64,000 bases of DNA, from positions 248,001-312,000 of the forward strand of contig NZ_FNSZ01000001.1 of the NCBI RefSeq assembly GCF_900105245.1, written 5' to 3'. Below are positions 7,825-17,021 of this stretch, piece by piece. The translations under genes and the position numbers were made by a program. The first letter of the stretch is position 1, and the number at the start of each line of letters is the position of its first letter. The notes beneath the pieces are model-generated. The model saw only the letters and a list, made by a program, of their open reading frames with translations. It had not been told where the DNA came from and did no database searches. This DNA comes from Streptomyces sp. 1222.5. Its GTDB lineage: Bacteria > Actinomycetota > Actinomycetes > Streptomycetales > Streptomycetaceae.

Positions 7825-8730
7825 TCATGAACACTGCATATTCGCGCGAGCGTGTGACACATGGTGGCTTGCCGCGTCGATGTACGTCTTGGTGACGTCG
7901 GTGATGAAGTCGCGGCTGCTGTCGGGGCTGAGGGCCTGGGCCTGAAGGTGGTCATGGAGCACGCTGTAGTGCCGCACGTCGGATGGCTTCTCCAGATAGA
8001 GGTCGCTGGTGAACCGCTCCAGATACACCACCGTCGCCGCGGAGCTGTCGGCGAACCGCAGGATGGAAAGCTGTCCGGACAGGCCCGGATGGGCGCCCGC
8101 TGTGTAGGGGAGCACCTGCACCGTGATGTGCGGCTCGGCGCCGAGCGCGTTCAGGTGCTCCAGTTGTTCCCGCATGATGTCCGGGCTTCCGACGACACGG
8201 CGCAGTGCCGATTCGTCCAGGACAACCCACAGGCGCAGCGGACGGGCCGGGTCGTAGATCCGGTGCTGACGGCGCAGCCGCACCTTCAGACGCGTGCCGG
8301 CCTCTTCGACGGTGAGCAGGGGGATCGTTTCCCCGATGACCGCGTAGGCGTAGGCGGGGGTCTGCAGCAGAGCAGGGATCGCCATGGATTCGTAGGTGTG
8401 GAGTGAGGCGCCGTCCGTCTCCAGGGCGATGTAGACGCTCTGGGGGATGTCGCCGTAGGCGTGCCACCAGCCCGGTTGCCCGGATTCCTTGGCCATCTGC
8501 AGCAGTGAGTCGATGACCTGCGGGTCCGTCACCCCGTAGACCGCGCACAAATCGCGCATATCGCGGGGGCTGATGGTGCGGCGGCCGTTCTCGAGGTGAC
8601 TGATCTTGGACTGGGAGACCATGAGGCGCTCGGCTACTTCGGTGCTCTTCAGTCCACTGGCCTGGCGAAGCCGGCGCAGCTCGGCTCCCAGACGGCGTCT
8701 CCTGACGGTGGGGTTGATGTTCGCCGCCAC
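7825..8730 (-). CDS. XRE-family regulator with DUF5753
   Basis: 301 aa. The GTG start (VAANINPTVRRRRLG) matches the usual N-terminus of this Streptomyces family and follows GGAGG by about ten bases. The HTH (residues ~12-65) has LRQASGLKSTEVAERLMVSQ and SKISHLENGRR. DUF5753 follows (YESMAIPALLQTPAYAYAV, LDESALRRVVG, VQVLPYTAGAHPGLSGQLS, FTSDLYLEKPSDV). Such proteins bind DNA and often pair with a small DUF397 protein. None is adjacent here. The longer frame upstream runs into a helicase relic and is not part of the gene. Confidence 0.88.
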   Translation of the reverse strand: MAANINPTVRRRRLGAELRRLRQASGLKSTEVAERLMVSQSKISHLENGRRTISPRDMRDLCAVYGVTDPQVIDSLLQMAKESGQPGWWHAYGDIPQSVYIALETDGASLHTYESMAIPALLQTPAYAYAVIGETIPLLTVEEAGTRLKVRLRRQHRIYDPARPLRLWVVLDESALRRVVGSPDIMREQLEHLNALGAEPHITVQVLPYTAGAHPGLSGQLSILRFADSSAATVVYLERFTSDLYLEKPSDVRHYSVLHDHLQAQALSPDSSRDFITDVTKTYIDAASHHVSHARANMQCS

Positions 8731-9009
8731 GAGCGGTGTACCTCCGGGGTTCAAGCCATCGTGCTGGTCCGCAGACTGCCACGGACACCGGCTGTTGATC
8801 ATGCGCCATGCCGTCGTGTTCGCGGCTGCCAAAGCGGACTGTGACCTTGTCATTTGCCTCACGGGAGCGACCGCCAGACGTTCTACGGGGAGATACCGAA
8901 AGCAGGCACTGGGCAGACGGCCCGCCGGGTGCCCGCCGGGGTCATCGGCCAGCACGACGGCTGCCGTGATGCGCTTGCCCACCGGCTCCCGGCGCATCCC
9001 GAAGCTGCG
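8731..9009. other. spacer between XRE gene and helicase relic
   Basis: It carries the GTG ribosome binding site of the regulator. The open frame joining it to the helicase-associated relic has no recognisable content. Confidence 0.4.
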
Positions 9010-9282
9010 GCACACGTGCAGCCAGGAGCCGATCTTCACGCCGCCGAGCTGGGTGTCGCGGGTGAGGGCGGCGGGGTCGGCGCCGGAGGCGAGGTGGGTG
9101 CGCAGCAGGTGGTATTTGCGGTGCCAGTCCGCGCCGTGCGGCAGCCGCCAGTACGGGGCGAGAGCGGTGAGGGCGTCGACCCGAGTCTGGTCGAGGACGG
9201 TCTTCGCGGCGAGGTGGCGTTGTTCGGCGAGCCAGACGCCGACGGGGGTGGTGGCGGGCGCGGCGATGCCCGCCTGCGCCAC
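9010..9282 (-). pseudogene. helicase-associated (HA) domain fragment
   Basis: The frame reads TPVGVWLAEQRHLAAKTVL, TALAPYWRLPHGADWHRKY and LGGVKIGSWLHVC. The WLxxQR...W...W and GxWLxxC spacing matches helicase-associated domains found in tandem at the C-terminus of large Streptomyces DEAD/DEAH helicases. Only about one and a half repeats survive, with no helicase core attached. It may be the distal end of the broken helicase at 11027-11995, separated by the secreted-protein genes; this is inference. Confidence 0.5.
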
Positions 9283-9670
9283 CTCACCCTGGCCCTGCCG
9301 CCCGAGCACGCCGCCGGCCTGTTCGACGCTCAGGCTGTGGGCGCCACCGAGCAGCAGCAGGTTGCTGCCCAGGCAGCCTCGGTCGCCAGTGGTGGTGCTC
9401 GGTTGCAGCAGGACGGTGTCGCTGCGCGCTGCACAGCATTTGCATGGGTTAGGCGGCACACCGGTGCTGCACGGGTAGCAGGCGAGTGGCAGAGCGCTTT
9501 CACGCGCTTCCTCGGGTCGGTGTCTCGATGTGGGCGCTGGATGGCTGGCAATCGCTGTGCTGCCTCAAATGATCCTCAGTAAGTAGATCTTGCGATTGTT
9601 GTGAGCATGCTCGATGGATAGCGTCCGAGCATCTGATCACCAGTGTGGTGATCCCACGAAGGGCGTCTAC

Positions 9671-10297
9671 GTGTCCCTGCTCAGGAAAAAGCTCGCTGGT
9701 ACGGGAGTTGTCGCGGTCCTTCTCGCGGGTATGGCCTCCGCTCCGGCCCTCGCCGACGACGAGCCCACCGTAGACGTGCCCACCGTCTCCGCGGACGAGA
9801 CGACGGACATCAACGACCGCAGCGACTGGGAAGACGAGCCCGAGTCTGCGATCAAGCAACCCAACTACTGTGACGGCCCCTACACCTGGTACGCCATCAC
9901 CTCGAAGAAGAACTACTTCGTGCCGTCGTGGTGGAACGGGACCTCCTGGAAGGACGGCCCCGGCGGGACCATGAACGTTTCGGTCACCAAGTCAGGGACG
10001 ATCTCGGCAGAGGTAACCGGCTCCCTCGAATGGAGCTCCAACGCCGTCATTGCCAAGGCCAAGGCCTCGGTCAGTGTGAAGATCGGCGGCAGCTTCAGCA
10101 TCTCCACCGGTCACCAGTACACTCACCCCGTCCACAGCAACAAGTACGGCCATCTGCAATACGGCTCGTGGGGATACAAGGTGACGTGGGCTCATTACCA
10201 GCGAGTCGGCTCCTGCGGGGTGAAGACCATCGGCAGCGGGAAGGCGATCCTGCCGACGTCCGAGACCGGCTGGAAGTACTGGGAGACCTCCTCATGA
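9671..10297 (+). CDS. secreted beta-rich protein of unknown function
   Basis: 208 aa. The GTG start gives VSLLRKKLAGTGVVAVLLAG and then MASAPALA-DDEP, a classic signal peptide with AxA cleavage. The mature part has an acidic linker, NYCDGPYTWYAI, and a Ser/Thr-rich beta region (GGTMNVSVTKSGTISAEV, VSVKIGGSFSIS). It ends GWKYWETSS. A second Cys (GSCGV) could pair with the first. Similar small exported proteins occur in Streptomyces, but I know no function. The stop overlaps the next start (ATGA), so the two are co-translated. A longer ATG-started frame from 9614 would bury the signal peptide and is less likely. Confidence 0.78.
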   Translation: MSLLRKKLAGTGVVAVLLAGMASAPALADDEPTVDVPTVSADETTDINDRSDWEDEPESAIKQPNYCDGPYTWYAITSKKNYFVPSWWNGTSWKDGPGGTMNVSVTKSGTISAEVTGSLEWSSNAVIAKAKASVSVKIGGSFSISTGHQYTHPVHSNKYGHLQYGSWGYKVTWAHYQRVGSCGVKTIGSGKAILPTSETGWKYWETSS

Positions 10298-10785
10298 GTA
10301 CTGCGCGCAAGCGGCTGGCCGCACCGGCCTGCACCGCCGCCGCAGCCATGTCGATCCTGCTTCTCAGCTCGTGCAGCCAGAGTTCCGACGACCACACCAA
10401 ACCCTCCCCCTCAAGGGCGGGCACCATCTCTCCTTCAGGACCGAGTTCCACGCCGGACGGCCAGCTGATCAAACGCGCCACCTCCGTTGTGGCAAGCGTG
10501 CCCGGCGGAGCCCTGCTGGAAGGTGGGTCGGAGCGCGTGAAGGACGGTATTCATACGCGTCCTGTGCTTCGCGAGGGCAAGGCCTATCGGCTCGTGCTCG
10601 CCTGCGTCGGCCAGGGGCGCGCGTTGCTGACCGTCGTCCCCAAGAAGTCGGGCGCCGACGCGGTGATCCCCTGTGACCAGGCCGTGGTCCAGCAGCGAAT
10701 CAAGGGGCACGGGCCGGTCCACATCGACGTCGTCGGGTCGAAGGGCACGACTGGCGCTCTCGCCTGGCGCATCAACGAGCTCTAA
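10294..10785 (+). CDS. small lipoprotein
   Basis: 163 aa. N-terminus MSTARKRLAAPACTAAAAMS then ILLLSSCSQSSDD: positive n-region, hydrophobic stretch and the lipobox LSSC. The mature part has a Ser/Pro spacer and a compact domain with two cysteines (VLACVGQGRALLTVV and AVIPCDQAVVQQRI) that may form a disulfide. It is coupled to the upstream secreted protein by an ATGA overlap. The pairing of a secreted protein with a membrane-anchored lipoprotein suggests joint action outside the membrane; whether it is chaperone, receptor or immunity partner is unknown. Confidence 0.75.
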   Translation: MSTARKRLAAPACTAAAAMSILLLSSCSQSSDDHTKPSPSRAGTISPSGPSSTPDGQLIKRATSVVASVPGGALLEGGSERVKDGIHTRPVLREGKAYRLVLACVGQGRALLTVVPKKSGADAVIPCDQAVVQQRIKGHGPVHIDVVGSKGTTGALAWRINEL

Positions 10786-11026
10786 ACCGCCCTGCGCTGT
10801 CCGGCCACCGCGACAGCCGGGTGTGGTGTTACCGCACGAGCCGGGCGAGTCAGCCGGCTGACTGCGGGACTCGGAGTTGGCAGCGGGTGTGACCTGCAGC
10901 GGCACGACGGCCATCGCCGATGACGGACACAACGGGCCGCACACCCGGCGTGTTCGGCAGAGGGAGGCGGTTCCGGAAGCATCCAGACCTCCGGCCGCCT
11001 CCCTGCGACCAGCCCGGCTACCCCGC

Positions 11027-11995
11027 TCACTCGAGCCTGAGTGCGGCCATCGCCTGGGCGATGCGCTCGGGATGGACGGTGAAGTCGAAGTGCCAGCGGC
11101 GTGCGATGACCTGGCTGGTCTCCTTGGGCAGGCGGTTGGCCTTGTCCGGTAGACGTTCGAGGATGCGGTGGTCGTGGCTGGTCAACGCCGTCGCGATGGC
11201 CCAGACGGGTTCGTAGGCGGTGCCCAGGATGGTCTCCGCCTCGGCGCCCGGCGGGATGTAGACGGGGACGATCAGGGAGGCGGTCTTGCCGGACACATCC
11301 AGGCGCAGGGCGCGGCCGAGGGACTGAACGCAGCGGATGACGCTGCGGGTGGGGTCGGCGAAGAGGACCGCGTCGACGCTGGGGATGTCGACGCCTTCGG
11401 CGATCAGCTTGGAGTTGGCGAGGTTCGCGACGTCGGCGGCGGCGAACTCGCCGAAGATGCGGGCGCGTTCCTCGGGGGTGTGCTCGACCGTGGGCGAAGA
11501 ACAGCTTCGGGTCGATCCCGGGCGTCAGGCCCGGGTCGGTGGTGGCCAGCAGGCGCAGTATGTGGGGCAGTTCGCGGGTGAAGCGGCGGGCGTCGGAGAC
11601 CAGGTTGAAGTAGACCAGCACCTTCCTCAGGCCGTGCTCGGTCATGGCGCGCAGGACCGCGAGGTGCAGGGCGGTGGTGCGCAGCGCACCGTCGTCCCTC
11701 TCCGCGTCCTGGCCTGGGGTGCCGGCCGCAGGCGTGGTGCCGGGGGCGGGCAGGTTCAGGCGGCGGCGCAGGCCGGTGTCGGTGAGGGTGGGCACCACGA
11801 TGCGGTAGTCCGCCGCTCGGCCGTCCGCCACGGCCCTCGCCAGGGGGTATTCGATGACCTTCTTGCCGTAGACGGCCTAGTTGTCCATGGAGTTGGCGAA
11901 TGCGTCCACCTCCCCGCCCTCCGGGCGGCGGCGCGGGCGGGTCACGTCGGCGGACTCCGCCAGCTCCGGGGCGGCGAAGATCCGGGGAGTGAGCC
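11027..11995 (-). pseudogene. DEAD/DEAH helicase fragment with nonsense and frameshift
   Basis: Pieces in order: TPRIFAAPELAESADV, then MDN-stop-AVYGKKVIEYPLARAV (TAG at 11877-11879), then ADYRIVVPTLTDTGLRRRLN, KVLVYFNLVSDARRFTREL and DPKLFF. A frame change near 11490 follows, then HTPEERARIFGEF, NSKLIAEGVDIPSVDAVLFA, VIRCVQSLGRALRLD and AYEPVWAIATAL. These are the second RecA domain of a superfamily 2 helicase (motif V, SLGRALR). The N-terminal ATPase domain is missing. One stop plus one frameshift make it non-functional. It matches the helicase type that carries HA domains. Confidence 0.75.
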
Positions 11996-12288
11996 GCGCG
12001 ACACGGGGAGTTGCCCGACTCTGGGCGCCGCGGCCCACTACAGGGAAGCACGCGGCGCCACCCGGCACCCTGCCGGGGACGAAACGGCCCCCGTCACATC
12101 TTTGGGCAACGGCGACCGTGCCCGTAGGCAGCATTCGGCGAGGCCTGAGGGGCCCAGTGTTCGACCAGCGATGCCACGTCAGAGCGGACGTAGGCGCGGA
12201 CGTGACCTTGACCCGGGCGCTGCTGCCGCACCCACAACGAGCGGATTGCGTCCCATCATGGGGCGGCCCTCTGCACACTGCGCCACGT
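11996..12288. other. no gene recognised
   Basis: The minus-strand frame entering the helicase relic stays open but loses homology upstream of about 11995. Nothing else was seen. Confidence 0.35.
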
Positions 12289-12462
12289 TCAGAACTTGTC
12301 CACCAGCCAACCGCAGACGCCGAAGAAGAAGGCGACACAGAACAGCCGGAAAGCAATGGCCTGCATGCGCTCCACCGTGCGTTTGTCGGCCTCTCGCTGT
12401 GCCAGTCCCACCTCGGCCGCGCGCTTCAGCTCATGTTCGTCTATGACTTCCCCCCTGATCAA
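12289..12462 (-). CDS. small single-helix membrane protein
   Basis: 57 aa from a TTG start preceded by a stop and by GCAGGGG. It starts with a charged helical segment (DEHELKRAAEVGLAQREADK) followed by AIAFRLFCVAFFFGVCGWLV and the end DKF. This gives an amphipathic helix plus one membrane helix with the C-terminus just outside the membrane. No family is known to me. Small proteins of this shape often modulate a membrane partner, but no partner is evident. The start is the weakest point, as no ATG or GTG is in frame near the N-terminus. Confidence 0.45.
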   Translation of the reverse strand: MIRGEVIDEHELKRAAEVGLAQREADKRTVERMQAIAFRLFCVAFFFGVCGWLVDKF

Positions 12463-12707
12463 TCAGCCCCTGCAGAATGCCAGAACACCGCTGCCTCGTC
12501 GCGTCCGCCTGGACCGGGCGCAGTGGGCGTGGTCCGGTTCTGCGCTGACGGCCCACCAGCTGCATCCCTTGGGCCCGGACTGAGCGGGGTCGAAACCCTC
12601 GGCTTGCGCCGGACGAGAGCTCGGGCCTGTTCGGGCGGTCCCCTGGCGTGGCGGGGCTTTTGCGGTGACGATTGCGAGACGGTGAGGGGCGTCTATCAGG
12701 GGGGATC

Positions 12708-12947
12708 ATGACCAAACCGAGGAAGGGCGAGTCTGCCTCCGAGGTCATGGCGCGACACAAAGCGGTCATGGCGCAGCGGGAGAAGGCGCTCGATCTCATG
12801 GCACGTCAGGTGGCCGCCAGGAAGGCCGAGTCCGACAAAGCCACGTCGCAGAAGCCGGCTACCAGACAACCGGCGCGCGTTGTACGGGTGGGTAGCAGTG
12901 TGCGGACTGTCTCTGGCGGCCTACCGTCTCTGGGCAAGCATCGCTGA
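12708..12947 (+). CDS. small basic helical protein
   Basis: 79 aa. The ATG follows caggggggatc, a strong ribosome binding site. MTKPRKGESASEVMARHKAV, MAQREKALDLMARQVAARKA and ESDKATSQKPATRQPARVV form a long charged helix rich in Arg/Lys/Ala with a disordered C-terminus. No cysteines or membrane segment. Possible nucleic-acid binding or structural role; I do not recognise the family. It lies upstream of another small basic HTH gene on the same strand. Confidence 0.55.
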   Translation: MTKPRKGESASEVMARHKAVMAQREKALDLMARQVAARKAESDKATSQKPATRQPARVVRVGSSVRTVSGGLPSLGKHR

Positions 12948-13139
12948 CCCACTGCGTGATCAACCTGGCTGCTGTCCCCGGCGGTTATGCCGCTGTACTC
13001 TCGACCGGCCTGGGGAGAGGGGCGCGGTATGCGCTGCTGCCCGGGCCTGTGGATCTCACAGGCGGTGCGCGGCGGGGGTGTTGTGTCGGTGGGGGCGCGT
13101 AGCGTGGGCCGGCACAGCCAACTCGCAGCAGGTACCACC

Positions 13140-13841
13140 ATGCCACCACGTCTTGGAGAGCCGTCCGTTTCCGTCGCCGTGCCGGCCGCGCGGCAGCGTC
13201 GGCCGCGGCGGTCTTCGGTCCGTCACGGCCAGGCGTCGTGCGCCGACTACGGCTGCGCCCGCGCCGCCTGCCGCCAGGCGGGACTGCGTGCCCGCCGCCA
13301 GCGCGAGCAGGACCGTCTGCGTGGTCTGTCCGCTCGTGTCCCACCGCATACCGCCGCCCGGTGGGCTGTGCGGCTGCGCGAGTGGGGGATGTCCGCGCAG
13401 GACATCGCCGACCGGGCCGGCCTGTCCGTGACCCTGATCCGCCGCGTCCTGCGCACCCCCGCGCACGACACCGCAGCCCCGAACATCGCCCGTACTTCCG
13501 CGGACGCCATCCTCGGCATCCCGCTCCCCCACCGCCGCAACCCCGGCGCCCCCGGCACCCCTGGCCTGACCGGCTCCGCGGAAGCATCCCGGCTGCTGGC
13601 CGACCTGGCACGGGCCGGATGGCCCGCCACCACACTCGCCCAACACCTGAACGTCAACCCACGCACCGTCGCCGAAGTCCGCGACAAACGCCCCCGCCTC
13701 CACCTCGATCTGGCCCTGCGGATACGCCACCTGCACCGCGACCTGATCAGCCTCGACCCGGCCGGCCACGGCATCCACCCCACCGACATCGCCCGCACCC
13801 GCGCCGCAGCCACCCGACGCACCACGGCAACAGCCGCCTGA
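13140..13841 (+). CDS. HTH protein with N-terminal Cys motif
   Basis: 233 aa. The N-terminus is Arg-rich. RHGQASCADYGCARAACRQA gives a Cys cluster (C-x4-C-x4-C). MSAQDIADRAGLSVTLIRRV is a clear helix-turn-helix, and WPATTLAQHLNVNPRTVAEV is a second. The C-terminus contains a helical segment (LDLALRIRHLHRDLISLD). Proteins with this layout are common in actinobacterial plasmids and integrative elements as putative DNA-binding proteins. ATG was chosen after AGCAGG. No partner is adjacent. Confidence 0.7.
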   Translation: MPPRLGEPSVSVAVPAARQRRPRRSSVRHGQASCADYGCARAACRQAGLRARRQREQDRLRGLSARVPPHTAARWAVRLREWGMSAQDIADRAGLSVTLIRRVLRTPAHDTAAPNIARTSADAILGIPLPHRRNPGAPGTPGLTGSAEASRLLADLARAGWPATTLAQHLNVNPRTVAEVRDKRPRLHLDLALRIRHLHRDLISLDPAGHGIHPTDIARTRAAATRRTTATAA

Positions 13842-14128
13842 TCCAGGCAGCTCCAACACACGGCACGTCGGGCGCTGAACCGGGATGTGTGGGGCCCCGC
13901 TGCGGTGGGCTCGATGAGTTCGCTGTGCCGTACACGGCGGCGTGCGGTGAGGTCCTCGAGCCCGCTGCTGCCGCCTACGGCGCATGGAATGCCTCTCGTG
14001 AAGCGAATACCGGAGGCGACCGGATTCCGTTCGCCCTGGGCTATTGGGGCGAGCGCTGCTTCCCTTCCGCGTGACTCAAGATCGTTCTTCCCTACCTTTC
14101 GCAAGGTGAGCAGGTACTCGTTGACCGC
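13842..14128. other. no gene recognised
   Basis: Spacer between the HTH gene and the thioredoxin gene. No clear promoter, repeat or RNA was seen. Confidence 0.35.
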
Positions 14129-14659
14129 ATGAACACAGAACCCCAGACCTCCGCCTCCACCGCCCTCCGGCCGACAGCACCACGTTGGCGTCGGCTGTGC
14201 CGGTCCGCCGCCGTTGTTCTGGGCGTGACGCTCGCTGCCGCCCCATACGCCGGTGCATCCGCCGCACCCCGCCCCGCAGATCAACGAACGGCGCCGGGAA
14301 GGGTCGAGGCTCCCGCCGCCGCGAGGTACGGGAAAGCCGTGATCCAGGTGACCAACGCAGAGCAGTTCTCCACGCTGCTCCAGACCAATCCGAAGGTCGT
14401 CGTGCTGTTCACGGCGGTCTGGTGCGGCCCCTGCAAACTCATCAAGCCCGAATTCGAGCGCCTCTCGACGGCGCCGGAGAACAGCACCATCGCGTTCGCG
14501 GCCATTGACGTCGACCAAGTTCCAGACGTGTCCGAGAAGGCCGGCATCAGAGCCATGCCCACGTTCCAGACCTACTTCGATGGAGAGAAGAAGGGCGAAC
14601 TCCTCGGGGCCGACCCGCAAAAGCTCCGCAGGCTGGTCAACGAACTGGCCGGCGTCTAG
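14129..14659 (+). CDS. exported thioredoxin
   Basis: 176 aa. The N-terminus carries PRWRRLCRSAAVVLGVTLAA then APYAGASA, an N-terminal export signal. The thioredoxin fold follows: VIQVTNAEQFSTLL, VVLFTAVWCGPCKLIKPEF with the redox motif WCGPC at 98-102, FAAIDVDQVPDV, and the cis-Pro loop AMPTFQTYFDG. The likely role is thiol reduction or disulfide handling outside the cytoplasm. Length after signal removal is normal for thioredoxin (~110 aa plus a linker). It is a single gene; no DsbD/CcdA-like membrane reductant is nearby. The start is the first ATG before the signal, without a strong ribosome binding site. Confidence 0.88.
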   Translation: MNTEPQTSASTALRPTAPRWRRLCRSAAVVLGVTLAAAPYAGASAAPRPADQRTAPGRVEAPAAARYGKAVIQVTNAEQFSTLLQTNPKVVVLFTAVWCGPCKLIKPEFERLSTAPENSTIAFAAIDVDQVPDVSEKAGIRAMPTFQTYFDGEKKGELLGADPQKLRRLVNELAGV

Positions 14660-14669
14660 CGCCCGATTC

Positions 14670-14911
14670 CACCCGCCTCGCTTGCGTGGCGCGGGGGCCG
14701 CATCGCCGTCCCGTGCCAGGGCTTCGGCCCCGGCACGTACGTCCCCCTGCGCGGTCGTCGGCGAGTGCCGCCCGAGCATGCGCCGAGCCGAGTACGCGGT
14801 GATGGCCGACTGAGCGGCCTCGGTCGCCTCGCGCCAGCGGCGCCAGGCGTCGTACTCCGCCCCGGTGAGGCCCGCGCGCTTCGCGCGTTCCTGATCAGCG
14901 GATCGGCCCAA
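14670..14911 (-). pseudogene. possible remnant of a small conserved protein
   Basis: From a TTG the frame gives SADQERAKRAGLTGAEYDAW and RRWREATEAAQSAITAY, which looks like a conserved helical segment, and then loses protein-like character (SARRMLGRHSPTTAQGDV) and runs on antisense into the thioredoxin gene without a stop. The 3' part therefore seems lost. Family not recognised; it may be from a phage or plasmid. Confidence 0.25.
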
Positions 14912-15129
14912 TGATCAGTTCACCGGTGCCCCGCCGAACTGGCCCGACGACAATCGCTACCGGAGCCGATGCTCGCCGCCCCCGTATATGACCGGGCCGG
15001 GACTGCCGCACAGCGGGCAATCGCTCTGTCCGCGATGAACGTGTTTGTCGGGGCGGCCCCGTACCAGGACGCGTGCCGGTATCCGCCGGGTCGCCGAAGC
15101 GCTGCTCGGACGGCTGCGGATCAGGGTGC

Positions 15130-15895
15130 CGCCTTCGGCTGGTGGGTCCGGACCCGAAGGCCGGGACGTCGGTGGGCGACAGGTCCGGGCGCGGCCGGTG
15201 CCAGCTCGCGGGATGCCGCCACCACCCGGCATTGTCGCGGGCTACGTCGACGCCGACCTCCACCACCAGTTCCGGCTCCACGAGGGTGACGTGCAGGCGC
15301 TCGCGTGAGCCCCATCCGGCGCTGAACGTCCAGCCCGTCCAGGGGTGGTCGTCTCCGGCCGGGTGAGGAGACCGGCCCGCGGTCTGCGGGAGCGTCGTGC
15401 TGCGCCCGATGTACCGCAGGCGCAAGTCGGTGTCGTAGCGGCCCAGCAGCAATGTGCGGGGCGCTGCCGGGGAGCCGGTGAACGCGCCGACGATGGCGTC
15501 CTCGGTCTCCCAGGCCTTGCGCTTGCGTCATCCTCGGACGGACGGCTCGTACCGTCCCTCCAGCCTCTTGTAGACCACGCCTTCGAGTCCGGCCGCCGTC
15601 CAGCTGGTCAGCCACTCACGCACGGTGGCCTCCTCGGTAGTGGAGGGGCACAGCACCCACAGCGCGGTGAGCCGACGGTCCGTGAAGAGGGCTTCCAGGG
15701 CGGCCCTGCGGCGGCGGTAGCTCCACCTGGTCGTGTCCGTGCTTGAGAGCCGGAGCAGGTCGAAGGCGACGAAGTGCGCCGGCCACTGCTCGGCCAGCCG
15801 TGTCGCGCCGGCGCCGCGGCGCTGAAAGCGGCCCTGCAGCCGCTCGAACGCCAGACGGCCCGCGGCGTCCTATACGACCGGCTCCCCGTTTATGT
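15130..15895 (-). pseudogene. ATP-dependent DNA ligase, broken
   Basis: The frame begins HINGEPVV-stop-DAAGRLAFERLQGRF and continues HFVAFDLLRL, TSWTAAGLEGVVYKRLEGRY and PSVRG-stop-RKRKAWETEDAIVG. It ends TLLLGRYDTDLRLRYIGRS, HPWTGWTFSAGWGSRE, LVEPELVVEVGVDVARD and RPDLSPTDV. Motifs IV (EGVVYK) and V (a Lys-rich strand) of the nucleotidyltransferase and most of the OB domain are visible. Stops are TAG and TGA at positions where the family has aromatic residues (VVWD, RGWRK). The N-terminal half with the adenylated Lys is missing. It resembles the small actinobacterial LigC-type ligases. Confidence 0.75.
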
Positions 15896-15912
15896 GGGCT
15901 ACCGCACCTGTC

Positions 15913-16850
15913 TCATCGCAGCTCCTCTGCGAGGCGGTGTGCAAGGTGGAGAAGATCGGCCGGGCGCAGCACGCGTCCGTCGAAGCCTGGGATGGGGACG
16001 TGGAGCGGCTGGGTCCAGCGGGCGGGGATTGCGTCCAGCCCGTAGTACGCCCCCGCGAGGCCTCCGGTCACCGCGGAAACGGTGTCCGTGTCACCGCCGA
16101 GGTCGATCGCCGCGCGTATCGCGTCTTCGAAGCTGGTGGTGGTGCGCAGGGCCCAGCCGGCTGAGCCCAGACAGGGCCAGACGGCACCGTTGAACTCGGT
16201 CGCCTGCTCGGGGTGCCAGTCGGGCGCGAGGACGGTGGCGTAGCGGCCGCGGTGGTCGGGGTGGACAAGAGCCAGGACGTCCGGGAGCGCGGCGAGGGGG
16301 TCAATGTCCTCGAACGTGACACGGATGAGCTCGTGGAAGATCGCGGTGCCTTCCCAGGCCGCGCGGTCCCCGTGGGTGAGGGCAGCGATCCGGCGGGCCG
16401 CCTCCATGGTGACTTCTTGGCCGGCGGACGCGAAGTAGGCTGCGGAGGTCGACGCCCGCATCAAGGAGCCGTTTCCCGCCGCTCGTTGGTTGACCTGGAA
16501 GTGGATCGCGGCGGCGAGGTCCCAGGGCAAGCCGTTGGTCAAGACGTCCTCGGTCTGCAAGCCGATGTCCTTCGGCTCTGATGCCGCCCACCGCTGGAAG
16601 CGGGCGAAGATGTCCGGCAGATCCAGCCCGCCCCGCTCCAGCAGCGACTCCGCGACCAAGACGGCCATCTGCGTGTCGTCAGTGGCCTCGCCGGGGTCCC
16701 AGCCACCACCTCCGCACATCTCGCCACCGGCACAGGCGCGGGAAACCGCGCAGAGAACGCTCCCTGGGGGCCAAACTCGAAGGGGGCGCCCAGAGCGTCA
16801 CCCACCGCTGAGCCGACGACCGCGCCAGCGGCCCGCTGAATCCACTTCAT
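15913..16850 (-). pseudogene. ADP-ribosylglycohydrolase family protein, one frameshift
   Basis: The 5' frame reads MKWIQRAAGAVVGSAVGDAL then GAPFEFGPQGAFSARFPAP. After a +/-1 shift near 16735 the main frame carries MCGGGGWDPGEATDDTQMAV, NQRAAGNGSLMR, LTHGDRAAWEGTAIF, IDLGGDTDTVSAVTGGLAGA and YYGLDAIPARW. The metal-binding DDT and GGDTDT motifs are present, as expected for (ADP-ribosyl)hydrolases that remove ADP-ribose from proteins or nucleic acid. The shift separates the first ~35 residues. An internal ATG at 16719 could give a 268-aa protein without them. It could be a sequencing error; the rest looks intact. A diverged tail of the same family lies at 35786. Confidence 0.75.
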
Positions 16851-17021
16851 TCGCGCAGGTTATCCGCGCCGCGCCGACGGCTGTCCTGTCCCAGATAAGT
16901 GTGGGCAGGGCGAGGACCCTGACCTGCGGTGCCTAGAGTTGAGCGGGACACGAGAGCGGCCAATGTCTCACTCGGCCGTAGGCAGGACGATGAGTCGCTC
17001 ACGGCGCCAGCGGTGGCCTAG

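Noticed and set aside
7650..7895. Small protein after ggaaggagcacc
   Set aside because: Good ribosome binding site but sequence without conserved or structured features; overlaps the 3' end of the XRE gene.
8731..9459. A longer XRE protein starting at 9459
   Set aside because: The extra 240 residues cross a helicase relic and Arg-rich sequence; family members start at xAxNxNPTVRRRR, which is preceded here by GGAGG and GTG.
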